Shown here one piece after another: positions 52,100 to 60,101 of a DNA stretch of 64,000 nucleotides (its first letter is position 1; the number at the start of each line of letters is the position of its first letter). Both the position numbers and the translations under genes were made by a program. Source of the DNA: Mesorhizobium hawassense (lineage in GTDB: Bacteria; Pseudomonadota; Alphaproteobacteria; Rhizobiales; Rhizobiaceae); contig NZ_QMBP01000017.1 of the NCBI RefSeq assembly GCF_003289945.1, positions 1-64,000 on the forward strand. The letters run 5' to 3'. The notes beneath the pieces were generated by a model. It saw nothing but the letters and a program-made list of their open reading frames with translations. It searched no databases and had not been told where the DNA came from.

Positions 52100-52735
52100 A
52101 TGGCTGACGATCAAACCGCGCGCCCTGTTTCCGGCGAAATCATGACCGGTCCGGCAACAAATGCCGCGCCGGAGCGCGCCATATTCGAGGCGGCCGACAT
52201 CGTCGATGCCGACTATGTGGTGCTGCCGCGTTTTGCCGCGCAGCCGGGATCGGCGGCGCCCCTGCCGCAGATCCCCTCGACGCCGTCGATCGAAGGCATG
52301 GGCATGCTGCGCAAACCCGAGGCCGCGCCGCCGCGGCCCTCGCGGGGCGGCCCGATGTTCTGGATCGCCGGCGTCGGCATAGCGCTGGTCTCCTTCTGGG
52401 TGTCGGGCGGTCATGCGCTTGTCGGGCAAAGTCCGTTCCGGGTGGCCGCGGCGCCGGCGGGCGCGCTGACCATCTCCGGCGTGACGTCGCGCATCGATGC
52501 GTCGGGCCTGAAGCCGGTGCTGTTCGTCGATGGCGAGGCAGCCAATGACGGGATGAGGTCGGAGGCGTTGCCACCGCTCGAAATCCGCGTCACCGACAAC
52601 AACTCCAACATCATCCGCTACAGGCTGGGGACATCCAACCGCTCGCTGGCGCCCGGCGAAAGATTCGGCTTTTCCAGCCGCCTCGATGTGCCTAAAGACG
52701 GCGTCAGGACCGTCGCAGTCATCTTCGCCGGCTAG
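52100..52735 (+). CDS. Single-pass membrane protein next to ftsEX, function unknown
   Basis: The 211-aa protein has a Pro-rich cytoplasmic N-terminus (about 1-90), one transmembrane helix (about 96-115, with FWIAGVGIALVSFWV) and a beta-rich periplasmic domain ending in ERFGFSSRLDVP and TVAVIFAG, which resembles the C-terminal region of DUF3426-type proteins. The usual N-terminal zinc-finger of that family is missing. Rhizobial genomes often carry such a protein divergent from ftsE. The start at ATG 52100 is uncertain; a TTG at 52058 is in frame. A family C repeat follows. Confidence 0.72.
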   Translation: MADDQTARPVSGEIMTGPATNAAPERAIFEAADIVDADYVVLPRFAAQPGSAAPLPQIPSTPSIEGMGMLRKPEAAPPRPSRGGPMFWIAGVGIALVSFWVSGGHALVGQSPFRVAAAPAGALTISGVTSRIDASGLKPVLFVDGEAANDGMRSEALPPLEIRVTDNNSNIIRYRLGTSNRSLAPGERFGFSSRLDVPKDGVRTVAVIFAG

Positions 52736-52740
52736 ACGGG

Positions 52741-52867
52741 TCGATATTCAGGTGAGGCCGGCCTGCAAATAGCGGCTTCCTGCGCTTCCGGTGCTCACGT
52801 ACTTCAAGTACGCTCCGCTCCGGTTCTCGGGAGCCATCGGTCTCGACTCGGCCTGACCTGAATCTCG
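52741..52867. repeat. Palindromic repeat, family C copy 2 (complete)
   Basis: An approximately 127-bp palindrome with outer arms tcgatattcaggt and acctgaatctcga and inner pairing gaggcc/ggcctg, plus an internal gtacttcaagtac hairpin (52799-52811). The left half matches the family C copy at 46048. It lies between the membrane protein gene and hpt. Confidence 0.8.
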
Positions 52868-52912
52868 ACACACCTAGTGTCCGGCGTTGCCGTCGATTCG
52901 AAGGATAAAAGC

Positions 52913-53455
52913 ATGCCAGTTGTACGCGGCAAGGACATCGAGGTCCTGTTTTCGGCGTCGGCGATCGCGCGCCGCAATCTCGAGCTCGCCAAGGAAATCG
53001 CCGGGCGCGACTACCACGATCTCTTGGTGATCTCGATCCTCAAGGGCTCGTTCGTCTTCGCCGCCGATCTCATCCGCGCCATGCATGATGTCGGCCTGTC
53101 GCCGGAAGTCGAGTTCATCTTCATCTCCAGCTACGGTGCCGGCACCACCAGCGGCGAGGTCAGGGTGCTGCGCGACATCGACAACGAGGTCACCGGCCGC
53201 GATGTGCTTTTGATCGACGACATACTGGAATCCGGCAAGACGCTTTCCTACACCCGCGACCTGATGCTTTCGCGCGGCGCCAAGAGCTGCGCCATCGCGG
53301 TGCTGCTCGACAAGCGCATGCGCCGTCAGACCGCGCTCAACGCCGACTATGTCGGCTTCGACTGTCCGGACTATTTCGTCGTCGGCTACGGCATGGACGT
53401 CGCCCATGCGTTCCGCGAGTTGCCGTTCGTCGGCGTGGTAAAGGGCGATGCCTGA
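52913..53455 (+). CDS. hpt: Hypoxanthine phosphoribosyltransferase
   Basis: The 180-aa purine salvage enzyme makes IMP (and GMP) from hypoxanthine/guanine and PRPP. It has the PRPP loop VLLIDDILESGKTLSYT near 98-114, LVISILKGSFVFAADLIR near 37-54 and the purine-site VGFDCPDYFVVGYGMD near 148-163. AAGGA lies 8 bases before ATG 52913; a longer start at 52877 overlaps the palindrome. Confidence 0.95.
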   Translation: MPVVRGKDIEVLFSASAIARRNLELAKEIAGRDYHDLLVISILKGSFVFAADLIRAMHDVGLSPEVEFIFISSYGAGTTSGEVRVLRDIDNEVTGRDVLLIDDILESGKTLSYTRDLMLSRGAKSCAIAVLLDKRMRRQTALNADYVGFDCPDYFVVGYGMDVAHAFRELPFVGVVKGDA

Positions 53456-53538
53456 CGAGGCGACGAAGTCACGCCGAAAAGCCGCCGATCGTTAGAATTT
53501 TCAGAAAACGTCAACGATTCAGCGGCATCTATTTCGGC

Positions 53539-53910
53539 ATGGCAAAGCTTCTGATCGTCGAGGACGATGACTCCGTCCGCACCCTCGCTGCCCGCGCGCT
53601 GGAGCGTGACGGCCATAATGTCACCATCGCCACCGACGGCGCGCATGGGCTGGATATGATCCGGCAGGCGCTTGGCGGCTACGATCTGGTGGTGTCCGAC
53701 ATCCGCATGCCGGAAATGGACGGCATCGAGATGGCGACGGCGGCGGCGAGAGAGTTCCCGACGATGAAGATCATGCTGATGACCGGCTACGCCGACCAGC
53801 GCGAGCGCGCCGAGGAACTCAACGGCATCATCCTCGACGTCGTGCAGAAGCCGTTCACGCTCGCCGAGATCCGCACTCGTGTGGGACGGGCGCTAAGCTG
53901 CTTCGCTTGA
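53539..53910 (+). CDS. CpdR-like single-domain response regulator
   Basis: The 123-aa protein consists of a receiver domain only: acidic pocket VEDDDSVR (residues 7-14), phospho-acceptor Asp54 in VVSDIRMPEMDG, Thr82 in LMTGYAD and Lys104 in VVQKPFT. CpdR-type proteins are dephosphorylated to drive ClpXP-mediated proteolysis of cell-cycle factors in alphaproteobacteria. The match to CpdR is by size and opening sequence; the cognate phosphotransferase ChpT is not here. It converges on the EamA gene, overlapping its stop by 18 bases. Confidence 0.85.
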   Translation: MAKLLIVEDDDSVRTLAARALERDGHNVTIATDGAHGLDMIRQALGGYDLVVSDIRMPEMDGIEMATAAAREFPTMKIMLMTGYADQRERAEELNGIILDVVQKPFTLAEIRTRVGRALSCFA

Positions 53911-54858
53911 GACTGCAGCCGGTGTAACCGCCGCCTGGGGCGCCGTGCTTCGCCGGCGTTCGCCGTTGAGCGCCAGCAGGCCGGCGCCGATGATCAGCGC
54001 CGCGCCCAGCACGGTCGTTTCGCGCGGCACTTCGGCGAAAAACAGGAAACCCCACAGCGGCGACCACAGGATGCCGGTATACTCGAAGGTGGCGACGCGG
54101 TTGGCCGGCGCCATGCGGTAGGCCTGCGACAACAGGATCATGCCGGCGGATGCGACGAAGCCGCAGGCGGCCATCTTCAGGAAATCCGGCATTGTCGGCC
54201 ACACCCATGGCCGCACCAGGAATTCGACGCTCGGATGCGCCGCATGGGTGATGCCGGCAAGATGGAACACGGTCGCAACGGCTATGGCACCGCTGAGATA
54301 GGCGCCGTTCTGGTAGAAGGCCATCACGGTCGATGATTCGGTGTCGCCGATCCGGCGCGCCATCAACTGCGAGAAGCCGTAGAGGAAGGCCGAGCCCAGC
54401 GACAGCAACGCCGCCCAGTCGAACACGCCAGCGCCCGGACGCACCATGACGAGCACGCCGACCAGGCCGATCAGCACCGTCGCCAGCGTCTTCCACGAGA
54501 CGCGCTCGCCGAGATAGGGGCCGGCCATCGCCATGATGAACAGCGGCGCCATGAAATACAGCGCCACCGCGTCGGCCAGCGGCAAGGCGGCGATCGCCAG
54601 ATAGTAGACCGTATAGGACGAGAACTGGATGAAGGCCCGCAGCGTCAGCATGCCGAAGCGCTTCGACAGCACCGCCTTCAGGCCGACATCGGCCTGGACG
54701 ATGACGATCAGGATCGGCAGCGCGACGATGGCGCGGATCGCCATCACCTCGGTCACCGGATAGCCGCCCGACACCGCCTTCACCAGCGGATCCTGCAGCG
54801 AAAAAACCAGCACGCCGATGCAGAGGCTCAGAATGCCAAGCACCATCCGGTTCTGCAT
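53893..54858 (-). CDS. EamA/DMT-family transporter
   Basis: The 321-aa inner-membrane protein has ten hydrophobic helices in two EamA repeats, with the typical AVALYFMAPLFIMAMA near 102 and RVATFEYTGILWSPLWGFLFFAEVP near 245. It resembles the S-adenosylmethionine/riboflavin transporter-like DMT group only generally; the substrate is unknown. ATG 54858 (MQNRMVLG) precedes the first helix. It is divergent from a LysR gene across 260 bp that contain a family A repeat, and its 3' end overlaps the receiver gene by 18 bases. Confidence 0.87.
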   Translation of the reverse strand: MQNRMVLGILSLCIGVLVFSLQDPLVKAVSGGYPVTEVMAIRAIVALPILIVIVQADVGLKAVLSKRFGMLTLRAFIQFSSYTVYYLAIAALPLADAVALYFMAPLFIMAMAGPYLGERVSWKTLATVLIGLVGVLVMVRPGAGVFDWAALLSLGSAFLYGFSQLMARRIGDTESSTVMAFYQNGAYLSGAIAVATVFHLAGITHAAHPSVEFLVRPWVWPTMPDFLKMAACGFVASAGMILLSQAYRMAPANRVATFEYTGILWSPLWGFLFFAEVPRETTVLGAALIIGAGLLALNGERRRSTAPQAAVTPAAVSSEAA

Positions 54859-54898
54859 CAGTTTCGGCCCCCCGCGAGCCGCTTTATTCAATAATTCC

Positions 54899-54945
54899 GA
54901 GTAATTCCGGGCGGAAAGCCGCAAGCGCTTTTCCTGGAACTACTC
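54899..54945. repeat. Palindromic repeat, family A copy 5 (short-loop class)
   Basis: Arms gagtaattccgg (54899-54910) and cctggaactactc (54933-54945), two mismatches, with a short gcggaaagccgc-type centre. It is the only family A copy placed upstream of genes: between the divergent EamA and LysR genes. Confidence 0.78.
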
Positions 54946-55120
54946 CTAAAAAGAACCCGCTACCATTTTCAGGCAGCGGGTACGAGTGAGGACTCTTCGA
55001 CTGGTCCGCGGCCGAATCGCGACCGCATATCCAATGGGTAACGCGACTATCCTGCGGCGTTTGACATGTTGCAAACGAATTGGAATGATGCCAGCAATCA
55101 GATTTCCTTATGGCGTTTCG

Positions 55121-56005
55121 ATGAAACCAGTCCTCGACAGCGATCTCCTGCGCACCTTCGTGGCGGTGGCAGAAACCGGCAATTTCACGCGCGCGGCGGA
55201 GAAAGCCGGGCGCACCCAGTCGGCCGTGTCCATGCAGATGAAGAAGCTGGAGGACATGGTCGGCGACAATCTGTTCGAGCGCGGTTCGCGCGGCGTGGCG
55301 CTGACACGTCGCGGCGGCGAGCTCATCGCCAACGCCCGCCGGATCGTCTCGCTGCTGGACGAGACCGCGGCCTCACTGGTGGCGCCGCCGCTCGGCGGGC
55401 TGGTGCGCATCGGCATCCCGGCCGAATATGGCCGTTCGATCCTGTCGCGGGCGCTCGGCGAATTTGCCAAGCGGCATCCGCGCGTCGAGGTCACGGTGCG
55501 CTACGCGCATTCGGATTCGCAGGTGAGGGCGCTTGCGGCGGGCGAACTCGATCTCGCCGTGGTGTTCGAATGGGAAGGTTCTTCAGGCGGCGAGGTGCTG
55601 ATGCACGACCCGACGGTGTGGGTGACGTCGACGCTGCATCACATGCATGAGGAACGGCCGGTGCCGATCGCGCTTTACAGCCGCAACGGCTGGTGCCGCG
55701 ACTTCGCCATCAAGTCGCTGCAACAGCGCGGTCTCGACTACCGCGTCGCCTACACCAGCGACACCAATGGCGGCCTAGCGCTCGCGGTCACTTCCGGTTT
55801 GGCGATCGCGCCGATCTCGCGCAGCAACATCCCGCCCGATTGCCGGGAACTGACAAGTACCGACGGGTTCGGCGACATCGATTCCTCCAATGTCGTGCTG
55901 CATCGCAATCCGCTGGCGACCGGCGAAGCGATCGACGGCATGGAGAACGCGATCCGCGAGGCTTTCATGCTGACCAGGCAGGCGGGCGCGACGGCCGATC
56001 TTTGA
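55121..56005 (+). CDS. LysR-family transcriptional regulator
   Basis: The 294-aa regulator has an N-terminal winged helix-turn-helix with DSDLLRTFVAVAETGNFTRAAEKAGRTQSAVSMQMKKLE and an effector-binding domain with RIGIPAEYGRSI near 90. Divergence from the EamA gene suggests it may regulate that transporter, though target and ligand are unknown. ATG 55121 gives the canonical LysR start; the frame stays open from 54986. Confidence 0.92.
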   Translation: MKPVLDSDLLRTFVAVAETGNFTRAAEKAGRTQSAVSMQMKKLEDMVGDNLFERGSRGVALTRRGGELIANARRIVSLLDETAASLVAPPLGGLVRIGIPAEYGRSILSRALGEFAKRHPRVEVTVRYAHSDSQVRALAAGELDLAVVFEWEGSSGGEVLMHDPTVWVTSTLHHMHEERPVPIALYSRNGWCRDFAIKSLQQRGLDYRVAYTSDTNGGLALAVTSGLAIAPISRSNIPPDCRELTSTDGFGDIDSSNVVLHRNPLATGEAIDGMENAIREAFMLTRQAGATADL

Positions 56006-56031
56006 CGGGCTGCCGGCGGCCCGGGCCGAGT

Positions 56032-56406
56032 TCAATCCTTTTCGAAGAAAGTCAGGCGGTTGCCGAAAGGATCGATCACCGTGACCTCCTTCGTTTCCCA
56101 CGGCGTCGTCTCCAGGCCCGGCCGGTTGAAGCGGTATTTCTTGGCCATGAACTCGCGGTGCAGGTCGACGATGCCGACCACCTCGACCCGGACATTGGCG
56201 CCGGGCGAGCCGTCGCCGTGGTGCTCGCTCAAATGCAATTCGCATCCGTCGCGGGCGATGCCCATGTAGAGCGGCCCAACGTCGTCGAAGCGATGTTCGA
56301 AGCGGACCTCGAAGCCGAGGAAGTCGAGATAGAATTCCCGCGCCTTGGCGATGTCGAACATGCGCAGGATCGGGGTTACGGTTCCAAGCTTCGGCATAGG
56401 CGGCAA
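56032..56406 (-). CDS. VOC-superfamily protein (glyoxalase/bleomycin resistance type)
   Basis: The 124-aa protein has the VOC beta-alpha-beta repeats: ILRMFDIAKAREFYLDFLGF near 14-33, LHLSEHHGDG near 57 and EVTVIDPFGNRLTFFE near 107, giving potential metal-site His/Glu residues. Members include glyoxalase I, dioxygenases and drug-binding proteins; no substrate is evident. ATG 56406 or 56397 could be the start. It ends 27 bp from the convergent LysR gene. Confidence 0.85.
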   Translation of the reverse strand: MPPMPKLGTVTPILRMFDIAKAREFYLDFLGFEVRFEHRFDDVGPLYMGIARDGCELHLSEHHGDGSPGANVRVEVVGIVDLHREFMAKKYRFNRPGLETTPWETKEVTVIDPFGNRLTFFEKD

Positions 56407-56427
56407 TCCGTAATGAAGCAGGCGAGC

Positions 56428-59016
56428 TTACTTCAGCTCCAGCAGCCTTTCGAGATAGCTGCGCTCGATGTCGGGGCTCAGCGCGTTGCCGAGCCGCTTG
56501 CGGATCGCGTCGAGGATTTGCCGGGCGCGCTGCACGTCGATCTCGTCGGGAACCTTGACCGAGGTGCCGTCATCCGGGCCGTTGGTGGCGCGGGGCCGTC
56601 CGAGCGGATCGCGGTCGGCGTCCTGCTGGCGGCCGCCCTGCTCACTGCCGCCCTGGTCGCCCTGCATGGCCTGCATCTGCTTCATCATTTCCTTGGCGCC
56701 GCGGCGCAGCGCTTCCAGCGCGCGGCCCTGGTGGCCGACGGCCTGGTCGCCGTCGCCCTGGCCGAGCGATTGCTCGGCATTGCCCATCGATTTGCCGGCC
56801 TCGCCGAAGCCCTCATTGGGCTCCATGCCCATGCCTTCGAGGCCTTTCTTCAGCTTGTCGAGCTCGCTCTGCAGTTGGCCCTGGCCTTCCTGCAGCTGCT
56901 TCAGCGCATCGGCGAAGTCCTTCGGCGACATTTTCGGCCGTCCGAGCGGATCGCGGTCCTGGCCGGGGCCGGGGCGCTTCTGGTCGTCGGACTGGCCCTG
57001 TTCGCCATCCTCGCCGAGCTGCTGCTCGCCGCCTTCGCCACGCTGGCCGCGCTGCATCTGGTCCAGGCGGAAGGTGTCGTTCATCATCTCCTGCTGGCGC
57101 CGCATGATGTCGCCGAGCTTGTCCATCTGCTGGCGCATCTCGCTGTCCTGCTCGCCGCCCTGCTGCTGGCGGCCGGCCTGCAGGTTGTTCATCATGTCCT
57201 GCAGCTCGGAGAGGAGCTGCTGGGCCTTGTCGCGATCACCCGATTTGGCCAGGTTCTCGATCTCGTCCATCATGCGGTCGATGTCGCTCTGGCGCAGCTC
57301 GCGGCCGTTCTGCTGCATCTGCGGCGCGTTCGGATTCTGCTGCGCGCGCTGGGCGAATTCCTGCAGGAACTGGTTCATCGCCTCGCGCAGTTCCTTCATC
57401 GCCTTTTCGATCTCCTGATCGCTGGCGCCGTTCTTGATCGCGTCCTGCAACGCCTGCTGCGCCTGGCGCAGCCGCCGCTCGGCGGCCGACAGATTGCCTT
57501 CCTCGATGCCGAGCGCGATCTCCCACAGATAGGACACGACGTTGCGCAACTGGTCGTCGCTCTCGGAGAGTTTCAGCCGGCTCCTGGCGCTCATGATGGC
57601 GAGATAGTTCGACATGTTGTCGAACGTGTCCTCGGGGCGCAGCGTGATCGCGTCGACCAGGTCGAGAACGCGCGGCTTGGCATTGGTGTCGAGCGCCAGC
57701 AGCCGGCGTTGTTCGACCACCGCGCGGGCCAGCGGGTTGGCGAAGGGCCGCTCCGGCATCGCAAGCGTCTTGGTGTCGCTGGTCGCGGTGTGGCCGGCAT
57801 CGTCGGTGACGCTGAGCGTCAGCTTGATGCTGGAGCCGGCCCATACATGCTCCGTCAGGTCCTTGGTCGTCTTAGCCACGTTCGTCTTGCCGCCGCGGCG
57901 CGGCAGGGTCAGCGGCATGTCGGGCGCGCCGTAGAGCGGATGCGCATTGGCGGCCGGCGGGTTCGACAGCTCAAAAACGGCCTTGGCGGAGGCGGCGCCA
58001 TAGTCGTCGGCGATCTCGTAGTTGAGCTCGATGGAGCCGTTGACGGCGCGTTTCGGCTCGCCGACGAAGCGGATCGTCGGCGGCTTGTCGGGGATCACGG
58101 CGAAGGCCCAGTGGCCGATATCGCCGTCGCCGGATTTCAGCGTCAGCGTGCCGTCGGTGTTCAGCTTGCCGGAGAACTGGCGCACCTTGGGCGCCACCTG
58201 GCCGGTGGCGGGCGCGGGCGCCTTGGGCGCCGCGGGCTCGATGGCGCGGGCGTTGCCGCCGGTATCGGCAAAGCTCAGCGTTTCCTCGCCCGAGCCGCCG
58301 GTGACTCGCAGCGAGACGTCGCTGCCTTGCGGCACTGAAAAGGTCTGGACGGCCTGGTTGGCGTCGGCTGTGAGAAACAGCGGCGCCTTGCCGGTGTAGG
58401 CAGGCGGCGTCACCCACGCGTCGATGCGTGGCGGCACGGTATCGCGCGCGGCGCGGGCGACGAAACCGTCGCTGATCCTGCCGCCAAAGGGGCCGAAGGA
58501 GAAGGCAAGGGCGGTGACGAACAGCAGCGCGGCGACGGCGCGCAGGCCCCAGCGGTCATAGTCCGGCACGCTGCTGCGCGGCCGGTCGGCACCGAGGCTC
58601 GAAAGCCGCTCGGCCATGCGTTTCTGGTGCTCGCGCCACAGCGCCTGCGAGAAGATGCTCTCGGCGCCGCTCGGACGGTCGGTCTGCACCTGCACCGGGC
58701 TGTGCAGCAATTCATTCGCCGCTTCGATGCGCCGGTCGACCTCGACGGCCGTCGGCATGCGGAAGAAGCGGAGCGGAAAGAGGGCCGTTATCGCCGCCAG
58801 CGCGAACAGGATCAGGAGGCCGATGCGCGCCGCGTCGGGCAGGCGCGGAAACAGGCCGAACCATGAAAGGCTGAGGAACAGGCTGACCAAGACCAGCAGC
58901 GGCAGCACGAGCGGCCAGCCGCGCTCGGAGACCATCGAGGCCCGCGTCACCAACCGGCTGAGCGCCAGGCGCCCGGCCAGGCTGCGCTCGCCGCTGGAAG
59001 TGGGTCGTTCCGTCAT
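56428..59016 (-). CDS. DUF4175/TIGR02302 family membrane protein
   Basis: The 862-aa protein has two N-terminal membrane helices (about 33-55 and 63-82) and a third near 160-178, an extended periplasmic beta-rich region with VPPRIDAWVTPPAYTG near 200, then a long C-terminal segment (about 510-830) rich in Gln, Met, Gly and Glu with coiled-coil repeats (QQGGEQ, GMGMEPN). This large Gln/Gly-rich family is confined to alphaproteobacteria; its role is unknown. It is downstream of the dehydratase and lysA genes on the same strand, and a small frame across its 5' end (59013-59240) is not considered a gene. Confidence 0.9.
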   Translation of the reverse strand: MTERPTSSGERSLAGRLALSRLVTRASMVSERGWPLVLPLLVLVSLFLSLSWFGLFPRLPDAARIGLLILFALAAITALFPLRFFRMPTAVEVDRRIEAANELLHSPVQVQTDRPSGAESIFSQALWREHQKRMAERLSSLGADRPRSSVPDYDRWGLRAVAALLFVTALAFSFGPFGGRISDGFVARAARDTVPPRIDAWVTPPAYTGKAPLFLTADANQAVQTFSVPQGSDVSLRVTGGSGEETLSFADTGGNARAIEPAAPKAPAPATGQVAPKVRQFSGKLNTDGTLTLKSGDGDIGHWAFAVIPDKPPTIRFVGEPKRAVNGSIELNYEIADDYGAASAKAVFELSNPPAANAHPLYGAPDMPLTLPRRGGKTNVAKTTKDLTEHVWAGSSIKLTLSVTDDAGHTATSDTKTLAMPERPFANPLARAVVEQRRLLALDTNAKPRVLDLVDAITLRPEDTFDNMSNYLAIMSARSRLKLSESDDQLRNVVSYLWEIALGIEEGNLSAAERRLRQAQQALQDAIKNGASDQEIEKAMKELREAMNQFLQEFAQRAQQNPNAPQMQQNGRELRQSDIDRMMDEIENLAKSGDRDKAQQLLSELQDMMNNLQAGRQQQGGEQDSEMRQQMDKLGDIMRRQQEMMNDTFRLDQMQRGQRGEGGEQQLGEDGEQGQSDDQKRPGPGQDRDPLGRPKMSPKDFADALKQLQEGQGQLQSELDKLKKGLEGMGMEPNEGFGEAGKSMGNAEQSLGQGDGDQAVGHQGRALEALRRGAKEMMKQMQAMQGDQGGSEQGGRQQDADRDPLGRPRATNGPDDGTSVKVPDEIDVQRARQILDAIRKRLGNALSPDIERSYLERLLELK

Positions 59017-59130
59017 CGGCCCTTCCTGCCCGGGCAGAATAGCCCGGACGTCATCACCAGGAGGATACCAGCAAACACGGCAAAGGCGAGGCGGGTTCCA
59101 AAAACGTGAAGCGGTTTGGCCGGGTTATGA

Positions 59131-60072
59131 TCAGAAATTGGCGGGATTCGTGTTGGAACCGCAGACCAGGACCGCCACGCGCTCGCCCTCAGACGGCACA
59201 TAACGCCCGGAAAGCACCGCGGCGAAGGCCGCGGCGCCACCCGGCTCGGCGATGATTCGCACGCGGTCCCACAGCGCTTTCTGCGCCGCGATGATGTCGT
59301 CGTCGCTGACCAGGATCGAGCGCTCGACGAAAGCCTCGGCGATCGGGAACATCATTTCGCCGACCCGCTTCGGCGCCAGTGAATCGGCGGCGATGCCTTC
59401 GGCGGGCGCATCGACCGGCTGGCCGGCCTCCAGGGCGCGGTAGAGCGTCGGCGCGCCTTCCGGCTCGACGGCGATGATGCGGATGCGCCCCGCGAACCAG
59501 GCGGCGATGCCGCCGATCAGGCCGCCGCCGCCGACGGCGACCAGCAGCGTTTCGATTTCGGGTAGATCGGCCTCGATCTCCAGGCCGAGCGTGCCCTGGC
59601 CGAGCAGCGTTTCCTCCTGGTTGAAGGCATGGATCTGCAGGGCGCCGGTGCTGGCCGCGAAGTCTTCGCTGGCAGCCAGCGCCTCGGCATAACGGGCGCC
59701 GCCGACCACCAGTTCGGCGCCGTAGCCGCGAATGCGCGCGAGCTTCGCCGGCGGACTGACCTCGGGCACGAAGATGGTGGCCTTGAGGCCGAGCTTCATG
59801 GCGGCGTAAGCGACGGCGGCCCCATGGTTGCCGCCGGATGCGGCGACCACGCCGGCCTCGGGCACCTGGCGCTCGAGCAGGTTGGTGAAGGCGCCGCGCG
59901 CCTTGAAGGAGCCGGAATGCTGCAGGCATTCGAGCTTGAGATCGAGCGCGAAGGCGGGCCGGCCGAAATCCGCCATGTCGACCTGCATGACCGGCGTGTG
60001 GCGCACATATTGGCGGATGCGCGGTTCGACGGCGGCGATGCGTTCGCGCGTGATCGTTTTTTTCTCAATCAT
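59131..60072 (-). CDS. Threonine/serine dehydratase-like PLP enzyme
   Basis: The 313-aa fold-type II PLP enzyme has the lysine motif HSGSFKARGA near 53-62, ASGGNHGAAVAYAA near 78-91 (phosphate/substrate loop) and VGGGGLIGGIAAW near 174-186 (PLP-phosphate loop). It lacks the C-terminal ACT-like regulatory domain of biosynthetic IlvA, so it is the short catabolic-type or serine-racemase-like form. Substrate (L-Thr, L-Ser or an analogue) is unproven. It ends 29 bp before the lysA gene's stop region on the same strand. Confidence 0.9.
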   Translation of the reverse strand: MIEKKTITRERIAAVEPRIRQYVRHTPVMQVDMADFGRPAFALDLKLECLQHSGSFKARGAFTNLLERQVPEAGVVAASGGNHGAAVAYAAMKLGLKATIFVPEVSPPAKLARIRGYGAELVVGGARYAEALAASEDFAASTGALQIHAFNQEETLLGQGTLGLEIEADLPEIETLLVAVGGGGLIGGIAAWFAGRIRIIAVEPEGAPTLYRALEAGQPVDAPAEGIAADSLAPKRVGEMMFPIAEAFVERSILVSDDDIIAAQKALWDRVRIIAEPGGAAAFAAVLSGRYVPSEGERVAVLVCGSNTNPANF

Positions 60073-60101
60073 GGCCTGCTCCTTAAAGCGTCGCCGCTCT
60101 G

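Noticed and set aside
55693..58338. Long open frame of 881 codons on the plus strand
   Set aside because: It is antisense to the DUF4175 gene; the GC-rich third positions open the opposite strand. The minus-strand product has family motifs and membrane helices.
59013..59240. 75-aa frame upstream of the DUF4175 gene
   Set aside because: It overlaps the dehydratase gene's end and DUF4175's start, with Arg/Ser/Pro-rich composition. lptM is recognised elsewhere (61423-61629).
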